Source: Takakia lepidozioides (Eukaryota; Streptophyta; Takakiopsida; Takakiales; Takakiaceae). Taken from it: a stretch of DNA of 64,000 nucleotides. Shown in pieces: positions 44,787-56,939 of this stretch (positions are counted from its first letter, which is position 1; each line of letters starts with the position of its first letter). The stretch covers positions 78,942,171-79,006,170 of the forward strand of contig CM060732.1 in NCBI GenBank assembly GCA_030704615.1. Direction: 5' to 3'. Position numbers and translations under genes: made by a program. The notes under the pieces were generated by a model. That model was given only the letters and a program-made list of their open reading frames with translations. It had not been told where the DNA came from and ran no database searches.

Positions 44787-45180
44787 AGGTGGAGGCAAGA
44801 GTCAGTCCGGGTTTGGGTTGGGGTGTCCTTACAAGAGCAACACCGTGGAGTTGTTTTTGGTGTGGGGGAGTTATCATTCTGATTTCTTGTGTTTGGATCC
44901 CCTCCATACCTGCATGCTTGACTGTGCGCTATGTTAGTTTTGTGTGGGCGCTTGTTTTTATAGGTGATTGATCCGGATTTGATCACCGGCCAGTCCTAGA
45001 GCATGCTGTCGATGGTGAGGCTGGGGTGATGACCAGTCAGACCATCATTGTTTCTCCTGTGGTGAGGTTGGAGGTGATGACCAACCAACCATAGGAGTGC
45101 TTGCGGTGGATGCAAGTGCAGGTGTAGGCTATGTTAAGAACCTAGTATTCCAAACCATAAGCCGCAACAGGTTCTCTACC
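44787..45180. repeat. ~390-bp repeat, right copy of an inverted pair
   Basis: Inverted relative to 35345-35735. It begins GGAGGCAAGAGTCAGTCCGG and ends with CTTAAC/CATAAGCCGC motifs matching the left copy. Confidence 0.82.
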
Positions 45181-45239
45181 CGGTTACCTTGTGGAGAGGG
45201 GGTTAGGGACATGTTCATGACCGGTTGAGTAACAATTTG

Positions 45240-45854
45240 TCAATAAGGAGGTGCCACTAGTTGCTGGGGAGAGTGCCGGTTGGAGCACTAGCGATACTAG
45301 TGGGTACACGACACGAGGTGTGCGGTTTAGGCCACCTTCACCTCCAGTGTCTTCTACGGAAGGTTCTGATTCAAGTTCTCGTAAGCCCCCAAGGTATCTG
45401 ATCGCCCAATCTCTAACATACGCCACGTCCACCTTTTTGCCGGGAAAGTGGATGAGGATGCCATGTTCTTCCAGGGATTACCCTTTTGTGAAGATCTGGA
45501 ATGTCAATGTCTGCAAGTGGGTAGTCTTTGTTCATCACCACCTGGTTAGTAGCTGTTTCCTCCACGAAATCCTTCGCGTGTGGGGACGGTGGTGGAATCC
45601 CCAACAAAGTGGGGTCCAACCTGGGGACTTTTTGAAGGGGTAAGGGGGGGAGAGGGAGGGTTGAAGAATGAATAGGAGGGACGGGGGGAGGGGATCCTTA
45701 CTAATCCCGCTGCACCTGCATACTTCGACTGCGCCTGGTGGGCAAGAAAGAAGCTTGTACCCGATGGAGGAGCGTAGTTCCTGGATGCGTTTTGCACGGG
45801 GTCTTTCAGATATCTCTTCTCCACTCTGCCCTTGATGTAACCGCTGGGACCCAT
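45240..45854 (-). pseudogene. unrecognised degenerate coding sequence (locus D)
   Basis: Exon-like block 45854-45703 on the minus strand starts MGPSGYIKGRVEKRYLKDPV, contains APPSGTSFFLAHQAQSKYAG and ends at TTA|GTAAGG. After a CCAG| acceptor near 45625 comes HAKDFVEETATNQVVMNKDY and PLADIDIPDLHKR. Then a different frame carries HFPGKKVDVAYVRDWAIRYL and LESEPSVEDTGGEGGL. The frame change near 45480 makes it non-functional as read. I do not recognise the family. Strand and style match loci B and C. Confidence 0.4.
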
Positions 45855-46680
45855 ACTGAACTGAGTATAAAGGAACGCAGCGAGAAGAATTTAATGAAAC
45901 TATAGGGAGAGAATAAGCGTAAGCTTAGGAAGCGAGAAAACAACTCAAGAGCAACGTCTTTTTTATTGGCGAATTTTCGCCGGATTTCAACCTCAAAAAA
46001 ATAAAATAGAATATTCTGTCACAAATTCCTTGTTTTTCATGGATGAAATCGCCAAATTTCTCCAAATAAAAAAAAAGTTATGGATGAATTCGCCAAATAT
46101 AGATGATATACGTGGATTGAAGTACATAAATGGATGAAATTTAGTAGATGAACAGAATGTACCGCTATTTTTTGCAAAACTCTGTAGCCACTCGTGCTGT
46201 TTTCCAAATTTCTTGAAAAAAAAATCACTGCTCAGGAGAGAGGGAGAAGTGGTACTTAAGTTAGTCTGGACTAGAGAAGGGCGGCAAACCGATCTGTCCC
46301 GTGTATTAATTAGCCGTCGCTTCTAGCATGGGATTGAGTGAGAGCGCCGGCTGCATGGAAGGAGGGACGGTGGCCTCGCCAAACTTTACGTATACAAGGA
46401 CTTTTAAAACGTCAGAAATCTTTAGTTATGTCTCAAGGGAGCCTTCTAGACGGGGCTCACCGCTCCATCCTACTTAGCTACATAGTATATGGAATTGTTT
46501 TGGAAAGCTCTAAAACTAGAAGGAGGGCCCACGTCATATCTTACTTGTATGTTTTCCCACCTTTGGGAAAGCCCCTGTGGGACCCATTAGGCCTTTTGAA
46601 ACAAAGTCCCCAGGTCTGACGAGTTGGGTGCCCCCACATCCATGCTGGACCCATTTCTTGAACCAAACAACCATCAATAT
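45855..46680. other. intergenic stretch without a gene
   Basis: AT-rich to about 46200. No recognisable coding frame; open frames are short and lack domains. Confidence 0.3.
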
Positions 46681-47010
46681 GTGTAGACCAAGTGTTGGAC
46701 TGGTATATGTATTAATATATGCACTGGTATTAGATACCAGACCAGTCTGGTATCATTTGGGAGAATATTGGGTATCGTCAAGGCTCAGAAATCTCAAGTA
46801 CATGGTTTCCAGACATGAAATCCCATCTTGGAGTCTATACCAGTGTTGGACTGGTATCAAGTTTCTTACATACCAGATTGGTCCTGGTACTAGACTTATC
46901 ACGAAACTTTCATACCAATCTGGTCTATATAATGGTGGATATATTTTTTTACAGATATTGGTATGAGTATGAGTATCATGACCACAATACCAGCTGGTAT
47001 TAGATATCAG
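46681..47010. repeat. GGTAT/ATACC-rich stretch with CTGGTATTAGATACCAG palindromes
   Basis: CTGGTATTAGATACCAG (46724-46740, perfect 7-bp arms), ACCAGTCTGGTATC, TGGACTGGTAT (twice) and CTGGTATTAGATATCAG (near 46994) recur in both orientations over 330 bp. Confidence 0.7.
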
Positions 47011-47904
47011 CTCTGGTCAACACCAAAACCATCTTGAATTACAAGTTCATCAAATAAAGTATCAAGTGAAAACAAGCGGCTTTGCCATAAGAGGCTGTCT
47101 CCTTGCTCTTTCCTTCGGTGATTTTAGGGTTGTTGTTTTATTCTTTTTCCACGGCTTCATGAATCATGCCCATCAACCCTCCATAGACTAGGCTTAATGG
47201 ATAAGCTAGTTCTACCCCTTGACAAGGTGTCTCCACAATGCCTCTATCCCTTGCGGGACAGAGCCAACAAATAAAATACACATAAAGAAATGAATATGCA
47301 TAAGCACAAGTATGTAGGCACATGTACGTACAAACCAGAGTAAAGGAAGAAGGCGGGGGGGGGGGGGGATATTGGTATTGTGGCTGGTATGAAAAAACTG
47401 ATGATTCCATCTGCTGACACATCTGAGTTCAAATCCACCTCCAGTGAGCCTTGGGCCCACTACTGCCCCTGTCAACATGTTGAAGTTGACAACTGAAGAG
47501 CCTGCCTGACAAACGACAGAATGACTCACGCCGCTTATTATAGCCCACATGCCTGCCCAGAAGTCTTGCACATAAAACGTGCCTCCACACACCCCACCCT
47601 CTTGCTTTCTGACACTTGACACCCATCTCGACTTCGAAATCCGCAAGCATTCTTTTCAACAACCCCAAAGACTTTGACACTAGATATGTATCACATATTT
47701 GACGGCTCCGTGCGTTCTGACAGGGATCCCCACTCAAATTTGGGCTCAGGACTCTCGGGAGTGAGAATGACCAGCGGGGAAGGATGAGGTGTGAATGCAG
47801 CTTCTACTTTTCAGACATGAAGAGCTTCATGTCTCTCTAACCAAAATTAGAAATGAAGCTCCGGTTGTAGATTACCGATTGCAACAGGAAGAGGGTTACA
47901 CAGT
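47011..47904. other. intergenic stretch without a gene
   Basis: Contains a G-run at 47356-47369. Overlapping minus-strand frames (47138-47737) show no known domain. Confidence 0.3.
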
Positions 47905-48321
47905 ATGAGAACTTGGGGAACATCAGCCTTTCATGTGGGGTGCTCGAGGAATAATTGTCAAAGGTCGGGCAGGCGGGGGCAGAAGCAGGAGGAGTCGCTA
48001 TGGAAAACTTTGGAATGTGTAGTACGCAATGCCAGCTCCGACCTTCGATCTGGGTCAGCTCAATGTCTGAGGGAGAATGCAGGTTACGCAGCTTCGACAG
48101 TGTCCTCTAAGCAAGGAATTATGTCTGCTACGGATGGAACATCACAGACATGTTTTGGGGACTTCCCAGCGACTCAGAGAGTTGCCCAACTCAATGCTGG
48201 TGATGCCTCTTACCCAGGTACGGCTATGCCAACTTCAAAGAAATTAAAAACCTTTGATGCTCGTCTCACCTCAATTCCGTCCACCTCGATTCCGTCCAAT
48301 TGCTTTGCACAAGGGAGGTAG
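47905..48321 (+). CDS. hypothetical 138-codon open frame
   Basis: An uninterrupted frame with Ser/Ala/Thr-rich composition (NASSDLRSGSAQCLRENAGY; AMPTSKKLKTFDARLTSIPS) ends at TAG. It shows no domain, membrane segment or signal peptide that I recognise. It could be an exon or chance. Confidence 0.15.
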   Translation: MRTWGTSAFHVGCSRNNCQRSGRRGQKQEESLWKTLECVVRNASSDLRSGSAQCLRENAGYAASTVSSKQGIMSATDGTSQTCFGDFPATQRVAQLNAGDASYPGTAMPTSKKLKTFDARLTSIPSTSIPSNCFAQGR

Positions 48322-51300
48322 CGCTGTCGATTTTACGTAGAGAGAGGAAGTCTGCGGTTGGTCTCAAGCGTTTTATATATCTGCTATAATTAGTCTAACT
48401 TGGGCGTCGCAAACCGAGCCCAGGTGTAGATTCAAGTAAGCGATCTTTCATGGCCTCCCATCCGCTGTTACATATTTGCAGCTCTTTCTAGGTCCCGTTG
48501 TGTGGATTTTTACTAGCACTCCTGTTCCCTTCCGCATGAACGCCTGGTATGACCGGTAAGGGTTTAGGGTTTAGGGGCCAGATTCCTGTCAGATGTGCGA
48601 TGATAGATTCGGAATTGTGTTTGACAAGATGGTAAGAGTAAATTTCCGCATAATAGGGATGTATTCTCTTAACAATCATACCAAGAAGTCTTTTTGAGGT
48701 GGCACTTGCAGGGAGACGCTACGGTTGGCAACAAATCGGGAGAGAGCAAGATGGTGCATATCAGGGGCTCACTATCCATACGCACCAGCAGGGCTTGGTA
48801 ATCTTAAGGGCCCTGTAGAATATAGATAGCAGAGTACAAGAATTCTTATCCTTGCGGTTCATGCTATGCAACATAGTGTAGCCTACTGAAATTGTCTTCG
48901 GCAGATCTGAACGTAGATGTGCTAACAATGAGGTTGTAGGGACTTAAGGGTGGATATATTTAAGGCTGTTGAGAGCACAAGAGAGAGAAAATGTACTCTT
49001 AAGATGCCGTTTGCCGGAGCCTTGTGGCCATAGACCCTGTGCCCAGTTTGGGCGGAAGAGAGAGAGAGTGTGTGTGTTACATAGCATGTCAAAGCTAGAC
49101 AAGGAAACCTTAAACACAATGTCTTGTGTTTATTTCTTTTTAACAATGTCAGACAACCTAATTTGGGCACCATCCTACTTCCTCCACCCAGATCTTGCCT
49201 CCATACCTCCCTTTACATATCCTTACTGGAGACCAGTTTTTAGGTGTTCTAAGTGGCAATCAGATACACACTAGGTAGGCCCTTCTTACAAACAGATCTC
49301 CCTCCTCACTTTCGTATATTAGGAAGCAACAATGAAGTAGGAAGTGCACTAGTGTCTCCTTAAAGGCAACTCCTCTCCATGTAGTTAAAACTTCATAGAT
49401 CCTTCAACCCATTCAGAGCAAAAAAGCAGTAGTATGTGAACACCAACATATAAAAACAGATTTGATGTTTGAGAGAGCTCAAGCCTAACCCCCTTAGTAG
49501 CATGTCCTGCAACAAAAGAAGGTGAAGTGGCCTCACCTGTATCCATCACAGCCAACTAACAAACCAACAGGTTAGGGATCCCTGTGGAACCCCAGGCTTA
49601 AACTACTTCACACTTGCTATCGATGTCATCCCTGCAGCAGTCATAATAGCAAAGAGAGGAGAGGTAAGGCAGGTCCTTGCAGCCATTTCAGGCAGCAGTA
49701 CGTATACAACTCACCGCTTCCATGCACCAGCGGGAGGGGGTGGTGGTCTCATAACAGCGAACACTATTCCCAAAAGGAAGGTGTTACTAGAGTCAAGTAT
49801 TCAAGCAAGGGCACACATAGAAGCCCTTGGTTTGCAAGTATATTCATAGATTCAAAGTAGAGCTAGTCGAGTCCATGTAAAACTCTTAATAGTGTGCACC
49901 CTCGTCGTGTGGCCATGCTATGCAGCACTTCAAATTGCTTAAAGAGCCTGAATGAGTACTTGCTTGTTGCCGCAGTTCAGCAGTAAGGTGACTCCTCCTT
50001 TAGCTCTTGCCTACTCGTCTTCCAAATGAGAAGATCGGCCAGGACTTCTGAGCTTACAGGGCAGCTGCTGTAGATCAAGACTTCAGGAAAACCGTAATGA
50101 GTCGTTCTGTTTTCCGTTTTTCCGTTTTTCCGTTCTGCTCTAGGTAAAAAATTCTGAACGGAATTAGGCAATTCTTGAGTGGTGTTACCAAAAACTTAGC
50201 CACCATAAGATAAAAGCAACGCAAAGAGGTTATTGTTGTTATGTCAAGACAAGATATGACTGATTCATACAAAATCAGTTTAGAATTTTAATGACATCGT
50301 CTGCCTCAAACAGGACCCATCATACTTTACAGTCTCTTCTTTATTTTCAGCTTACCTTTAGTCTTGGGGGGAGGGCTGGGAAGTAGAGACCAAGTCCCTT
50401 TCGGTTCCCACAGCCAGAGAAGTTTAACACCACCTTGATAGTCCAGCACTAGGTAAACAAGAGTACCACATCAGATACTACCCAAGCCAAAGCCGAAGCC
50501 AAATCCAGAGGGCATCATTGTCAACCCACTCTAGGAGTCACAGGCAATTCTAACCATGATCAAGCAGGTAGAGACGTAGTGTCTATCTGTATCATTCTGG
50601 AACCAGAGTGGTAGCAGAAAAACGAGTTATGATATTATGTTTTGTTTAAGGATGCAGACAAGCTTGGTCAATAGGATGAGGCTTACAGGGGAGGGTAAAT
50701 ATTGGGTGGCTGGTGGAGATAGAGCCCAAAGAAGGTGAATCTGGTAGCTGAGCTAGTGCGGGGCATGCGTGTAGATGATGCCATCTTGCAGATGGCTGTT
50801 TCTCCTAAGCGGGCTGCAAAGGTTGTTTCCAAGGTATGCTTTTATGTTTTCCTCTGTGCCTTTGAGAGTGTGTAGTCATGCGAGTAATGCCTTGTTATTA
50901 GGGAGAGGGGTAATGACCCAGTGAGATCAACCTATTTAGTTGAGTGGTAATTTTACCTTTATGACTAATCTCATCATGGATAGGTCCATATCAAAGTTGG
51001 TGGCCCTGAGGTCCTCATCTCGGTGGGGGTTGAAAATCACCAATCGAGTGGGGGGGTTGAGCCTACAAGGATACCGAATACAACCTGAATGCCTGTGCAC
51101 CTGTGACAGCAATGGTCTCATAGCTGGCTGGAGTGACATGAATGTTCCAGAAGTGCTACTCTAATCCTCCTCCTTAAATGTATAGTGACGCAGGTCTAGT
51201 GCTTGTTACACTAGCTCGGAAATGCTGTTTGATGATAAAACAGAACAGACATTTGGGGGATGAGAGGAATGTACAGTCAGGGCCTTCTGCAGTATATTTT

Positions 51301-52074
51301 TTGACTTGAAGGGCTACTTGTATTCGTCGGAGCAGGTCTAGAGATCCTTATTTGGGAGTTTGCCAATTCTTGCTTCAGCCACCTCTCATATGTACTTTGG
51401 GCTGTCTCATCCCCTTTCTAACCCGGAAGCTCAATATTGAAATCTCTTCATAAAGTGCCTGTGGTCATTTATGGGTTCAATTTGAATCCGCGTTCCTTTT
51501 GTGTTTGTATCCTTGTCTATTTTGTCCTTGCTTCATCTTCATGCTCTTTTCCTTTTCTTTGCTGTTTGTTTCTGGTTTTCTGTTCTGAATATCTCTCTAA
51601 TCGTGTATCAGATCTTCTTAGTACTTTTTTGGTTACCTTTAATTTTAAGTACTTATAAGGACGCTATAAAGTCGCCTGTGGTCGTTCGTGCTTTTACAGG
51701 TGGTAAGTTCAGCTCGTGCAAATGCAGTACACAATTTTGGTTTGAACAAGAACCGCCTCATTGTGGGTGCGTTACATTACTGCCTTCTTCCCTGCTTCTT
51801 TGTGTGTTTTCATGAAATTGAATCTTCGTCCTTGTCAATCTAGTGCTGTTTTGCATTTCTTCAGGGCTGTTTAACTCCTATCTCCTCTGTCATAGCTCAT
51901 ATTTACTGTGATTAGCAGTATTAGTCTTAGCCTCGTGGGTCATATATGTGGCGAGGTAGGGGACACTCGGGCTTGATTCAATATCAAGCTTTCTAGTATG
52001 ATGTCAATACCAGCTCTTATTCGCACGCTCAATTCTCTTCAACATAGGGACCATGCCGTTACAGAAAAATCATA
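48322..52074. other. 3.7 kb without a recognisable gene
   Basis: Scattered short open frames only. Small items: a telomere-like GGGTTTAGGGTTTAGG near 48559, GA/GT microsatellites near 49056-49080, and TTTCCGTTTTTCCG repeats near 50113-50134. An uncharacterised gene with short exons could be missed here. Confidence 0.35.
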
Positions 52075-52560
52075 GCCGGAGGGCATGTTGGTGCCTCCCA
52101 TATCACCTGTCATGTCACCTGGTTTTTCAACCTTCTCTCTCTTGCATTTACCTCATTTTCTGTAGCCGTTTTTTGTCTCATTATCCATTTCTCATTTCAG
52201 TTCTTCGTTTTCATTTTTTGGAGCGAGAAGCCATGAATCTATACCCCAAACCCCAAACAAACCACAAAATTAAACTCAAATCTTATCAAATATATATATT
52301 ATTATTACATTAAATTTACGATCATACTAAATTTTTAACAACCTATTGAAGGATATTAGTCTTCAGACAAATCTAACAATTCATTCGATTTAATTAAAGC
52401 TTCAAGTCTTCAAATTGAATGTAAAACGCCTTGTATATTAAAATCCTTTATCCAATATTATACAAACATTAGTTTTTAAACTTTAAACCCTAAATTAAAA
52501 ATTCTCAAATCTGATTTAGTATACAATCTTAAGTAGAATAAGACCCTATCAAAAATCAGG
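52075..52560. repeat. inverted, diverged copy of the 2.87-3.56 kb repeat
   Basis: GGAGGGCATGTTGGTGCCTC at 52078 matches the foldback centre near 3358. TTTACCTCATTTTCTGTAGC matches the complement near 3257. ACCCCAAACAAACCACAAAA near 52246 matches the complement near 3155. The stretch ends in AAACTTTAAACCCTAAATT, complementary to the telomere-like block near 2918. Only one foldback arm is present. Confidence 0.75.
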
Positions 52561-52953
52561 TTCTCTCACTACCCTCCTCCTGCTTTATCTTCCAGTATAT
52601 TGTTAAAGACAAGAAGAGATGTTGGCTGCTATGCAGAGAAGAGAACAACGATCACAAAGCCACCTCAAGACAAACCCTTCCAGGTTTGTTCCTGCAACAC
52701 AAACTTCAGCTATTAGAATCATGAACAACCTAGCAGATTCGGTTGATCCTCTCAGACACCTTCTAGTCAGATGCTTTCCAAGACAGGGTACAGTTTGAAA
52801 CCTCGAAGTTAAAAAATTGAAACCAAAACCCCGCAGGAATTCAAGTGGGTGAAATCTTTGTTCCCACTTGACAAGAGAGTCAAGTTCTTCATCCAAGAGC
52901 CATCATTTGGGACTCATAGTCTCGGCTGCCCCATCCAGCCTGATGCAGATTAA

Positions 52954-55900
52954 TCTTCATGGAATGTAAGAGGGACAGGCTTTGACCCTACTGCCCTCAA
53001 AAGAGTCAGGTTGGCCACATGGCTAGCACCGCTTCGGAATCACCATAACTTAGTCTTTAATCCAAGAACACAAGCAAGACAAGTGAAAATTGGATGGCTC
53101 CTCACACATGTATGGCCAAAAGCTCTTGCTCTTTGGAAACCCACCTCCGCAGGATCTAGGGGTGGTACCGCTATTCTCTTCTCATCTGCAATCCATCCCC
53201 TCATCTCTATGGAAAACATATGGGTCCCTGGCAGACTGCAATTCTGTGCTCTCTCTTTACCCAACAATCAGGGCACGCTAGGCCTAGTCAACAGTTACGC
53301 ACCTAACAACGCCCTTGAAAGATCAGATTTCTGGTCTTTCTTAGACACCAAAATGCAAGAACACCCAGCCATCTCCCAATGGATCTTGGTTGGAGATTTC
53401 AACATGACAGAAAACCAGCATGACCGTAGAAGATCTGGCCTAGCCTCCCCAGCGGAGGACCTTAATACCTGGCTGTAGTTAGTCCAAAATCACAACCTTG
53501 TAGAAACGGAAACCATCCATCAGAATCAGGGAACCGACCCACCCCCCACCTCTACTTGGACCAACAATAGAACCCTCGCTGACCTCCAGATGGCCCGTTT
53601 AGACCGGATCTACACATCTATGAACATTATTCAGTGGGCATCCAGGCTCCCTCAGGAACCCATTCCGCCAGGCTTTGATCATGCAAAGGTCACTGCAGCT
53701 ATCCAAATCCCAGACACCAGTACCTGGAGGCAAAAAGAAACTAGGAGTTGCTTCAATCTACACAAGAGGGACAACTCAGACTACAGGCTGGAATCAATTG
53801 GGCCGCGAAGGGGGAAAAAATGTGCAAGTACTTCTTCGACAAAGCTAGACAAAAAAGAGCCTCCCAATCTATAGCGGAGCTGTCTAGCCAAAATGTAGGA
53901 TCACCAGCCACTAACCCCAAGGACATGGCCATTTTGGCTGCCAGCCATTTTCAGTCCCTCTTCCATAGCAATCTGCCCCCCCTTCCTCCCACCCCCATCC
54001 AAAATCAGTGTCTATCATTCTCTCCAAGAATGCTAAACCCTTCTGCAGCGGGTTCCTTCGAAGGAGAGTTCTCGGACAGAGAGCTAGAGGAAGCCCTCAA
54101 AACACTTCAGAATGACAAAATACCGGGACTGGATGGAATCCCAGTGGAATTTTACAAGAGAGTATGGAAAGACATCGTCAATGATTTTCTGCTCATGGCC
54201 AACTACATCTTCCAGGAACATAGAATGCCCAGCCAGTTATCTCAAGGCATCATCATCTTCATCTTCAAGAAGGGGGACAGGACAAATATTGCCAACTACA
54301 GACCCATAAACCTGCTCAACGTTGCCTACAAAATCATCGCTAAAGCCCTAGCTATTCGCCTGCAGCCCCATCTTCCAACCATCATTCGTCCGAGTCAGAC
54401 AGGATTTATTAAAGGAAGATACATATTGGATAACCTTCGGCTCGCCCAGGAACTACCCTTCTATGCCAAAGAGACAGACCCAACAACTAGCCCAGATCAT
54501 AGAATCCATGTTTGCAGACGACACCTTCTTGGCCCTGCAAGCATCGAAAACCAATCTGGACAGAGCCTTCCTTACCCTTCAAAACTTCTGTATGGCCTCC
54601 GGTTTTAAGGTAAACTGGAGCAAAACTTGTGCCCTGCTCGTGGGAGACACAACCAGATCTCAACTGGGGCTGACACCTAACTGGGGGCAAGACAGGGCTC
54701 CACTGGCTTAAACCAGGTGAGACCACAACCCTCTTGGGGTACACATTCGGAATTGATATCTCAGACCAGCAGAGATTCGAGCCAACAGTCAAAAAACTTA
54801 AGTCCAAAATGGTGTACTGGGGCTCTCACCATCTATCCATCACGGGTAGAACTATAATAGCAAACCAAGTGCTGGAATCTGGCATCTGGTTCTACGCATC
54901 ACCTTGGAGACCATCTGCCATGCACATCAAAGAAGTGAAAACCCTTATGCGCAACTTCATTTGGGGAGCTCGGAATCCAGGAGAGAAAAAAAGACCACAG
55001 GTGTCCTGGATCCAAATCTATCTACCTAAGAAAAAGGGAGGCCTAGGTATCATCGACCCGGAAATTCAGATTACTGCCCTACTAGCAAAATGGATCCCTA
55101 GATTCATAGGACCCGAGGGAAGAGGATGGAAATCCCTGGTTCATAATCACATCACCTTGGCCTCGCCCCTTAAGTCGTGCTTATGGTTCCCATCCCTGAG
55201 ATGGATCTCAGACGGTTTCAAGCATAAAGCCGTGGGCTCTCCACTATGGAAGTCCATCTGGACGTCGTGGTCCAAGCTTTGCCCCCTCCTCTCCAAAAAG
55301 GCGCCATCATCTTACGATGATACCCTGCGGCAAGCCCTATTCCTGAACACGAACAACCCCACTAGGGCTCAGAAGATCCAGGCTAAAAAATGGTCTGCTT
55401 GGGACCGCAAAGGAGTTCGCAAGGTCACGGACATATGGAGAACCAACTCTTTCATTCCAAAGGAAGACATATCCTCTATATTAGGGAAAAACAGAGCTAA
55501 CTATTCCTATGACACTGTCATTCAAGAGGCGGCAGAGCTGTGGCTGCCGAATCTCCAGGAGGGACCAAGCAACCCTGAAACCCATTTCTGGACTCTAGGC
55601 ATCGTACATGGAAAAATAACAGTCATCTTCGTAACAAAAACCCTCCCTTTGTCTCTCAAGGGATATCCATTCCTGGTAAACACGGATACAATGAGACTCA
55701 ACTTGCAAAGTGTCTACCCCCTCACATTTCCTACATTCCCCACCCCCATAAGAATTTGCTGGTGGTCCTCCAAGTCCAGAATCATGGACCCCATTCCACC
55801 CCTAACTGTTACCCTGCAGGAATGGCTAAGATCTGAAACCTTCGTGTGGATATCAGGAAGGCCATTAGCAGACTTGGAGTTTGATCCCAAGGAGTGGGAA

Positions 55901-56930
55901 TGCTCCCTCCAAAGTCTCCTTTCTAGAATACACCACTAAATCGGCCTACCGGGCACTTTCCAACCCTCAGCCAATGCAGGCAAAATGGAATGAACGATGG
56001 AGTCATTTCCACTTCAACGAGGAGAATTGGAACTCCATCTGGGGAACGATCTGGAACAAAACAAGGCCAGCAAAGATAGCAGCCTTTTTATGGCAAATAA
56101 CAAATAGAGTGTTGAAAGTAGGAGAGTGGTTGGGTTTGGAAGATACTCTTTTATGCAGATGCTGCTCATCGGCAGTAATCGAAACCCTTGAACACTGCTT
56201 GCGGCAATGTCAGGCACCCGCCATCCTCTGGCCTCTGGTCAAGCACTTCTACGGACCCTGGTCCAACAGCCAGCTCTCCCAAGTACAAATTCTTCTAAAC
56301 TACAACCAGGTCTAATAAACCAAAGCTCTGCATTGCCCGGTTTGGACGCTCTTAGGAGCTCCACCCTCTGGCATATATGGAAAGCAAGATGTAATAGAAC
56401 TTTCTCTGCTAAGACTACATGAATATCTGCACTGCTCGGTCACATTTACCAAGACCTGCAAATTGAGGCTAGAAGGGCATGGGCAAAATTATGTGCAGAT
56501 GTACAAAGAGATGCAAGGCAGGCAGCCTCATTACACACATCGTTTGCCTCGACATGGGGGAAGAACGGCATCATATGCGACAGCCCCACCAAAGATAGCT
56601 GCACATGGAATCTCTTGCCCCAGGCTTCCTGGAGAGACATCCGCGGCACAGTTCACAGCATCGCCGGAGTTTGACAGGGACATTAATTGGAAAGCACATC
56701 AAGCAAACATCAAAGGCCTCCAAACTCACCTTTCCATGATCCTAGTTCGCTCTCACGCTAGGTAGCAGGCAGCTTACGATTGCACCCTGCAGGATTTCGC
56801 AGATACGTATAATCGTAGTACTAAGTACCTCTGATCTTTCGGCTTAAATACGTGTTAAAGGCACCAGGCCTTGATAGTTGGAACTATACTCTGAAGAGTA
56901 GCAGGATCCCCGCTTCACTGACTACGGTGT
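52954..56930 (+). mobile_element. L1-like LINE, ORF2 degenerate, with internal RT deletion
   Basis: A non-LTR retrotransposon ORF2. An APE-type endonuclease starts at SSWNVRGTGF (52954), with GDFNMTEN (~53395) and MARLDRIY (53590); the stretch after LRNHHNLVFN lacks the usual ~30-40 residues. Reverse transcriptase: LQNDKIPGLDGIPVEFYKRV (~54105), FKKGDRTNIANYRPINLLN (~54265), QTGFIKGRYILDN (~54400) and FADD (54511-54522, catalytic). Only ~28 codons separate GRYILDN from FADD, where ~90 are normal, so part of the palm is deleted. Then the thumb, a connecting region (MGYTFGIDI..., 54734 on) and a zf-RVT domain (SIWGTIWNKTRPAKIAAFLW ... CRCCSSAVIETLEHCLRQC, 56030-56200). It ends with the ARRAWAKLC motif. 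Frameshifts and stops (53476, 54715, 55937) inactivate it. ORF1 was not found upstream. Confidence 0.92.
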
Positions 56931-56939
56931 GTGAGAATC

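Noticed and set aside
35345-45180. LTR retrotransposon with the 390-bp repeats as LTRs
   Set aside because: The repeats are inverted, not direct, and no gag, integrase or LTR-type reverse transcriptase lies between.
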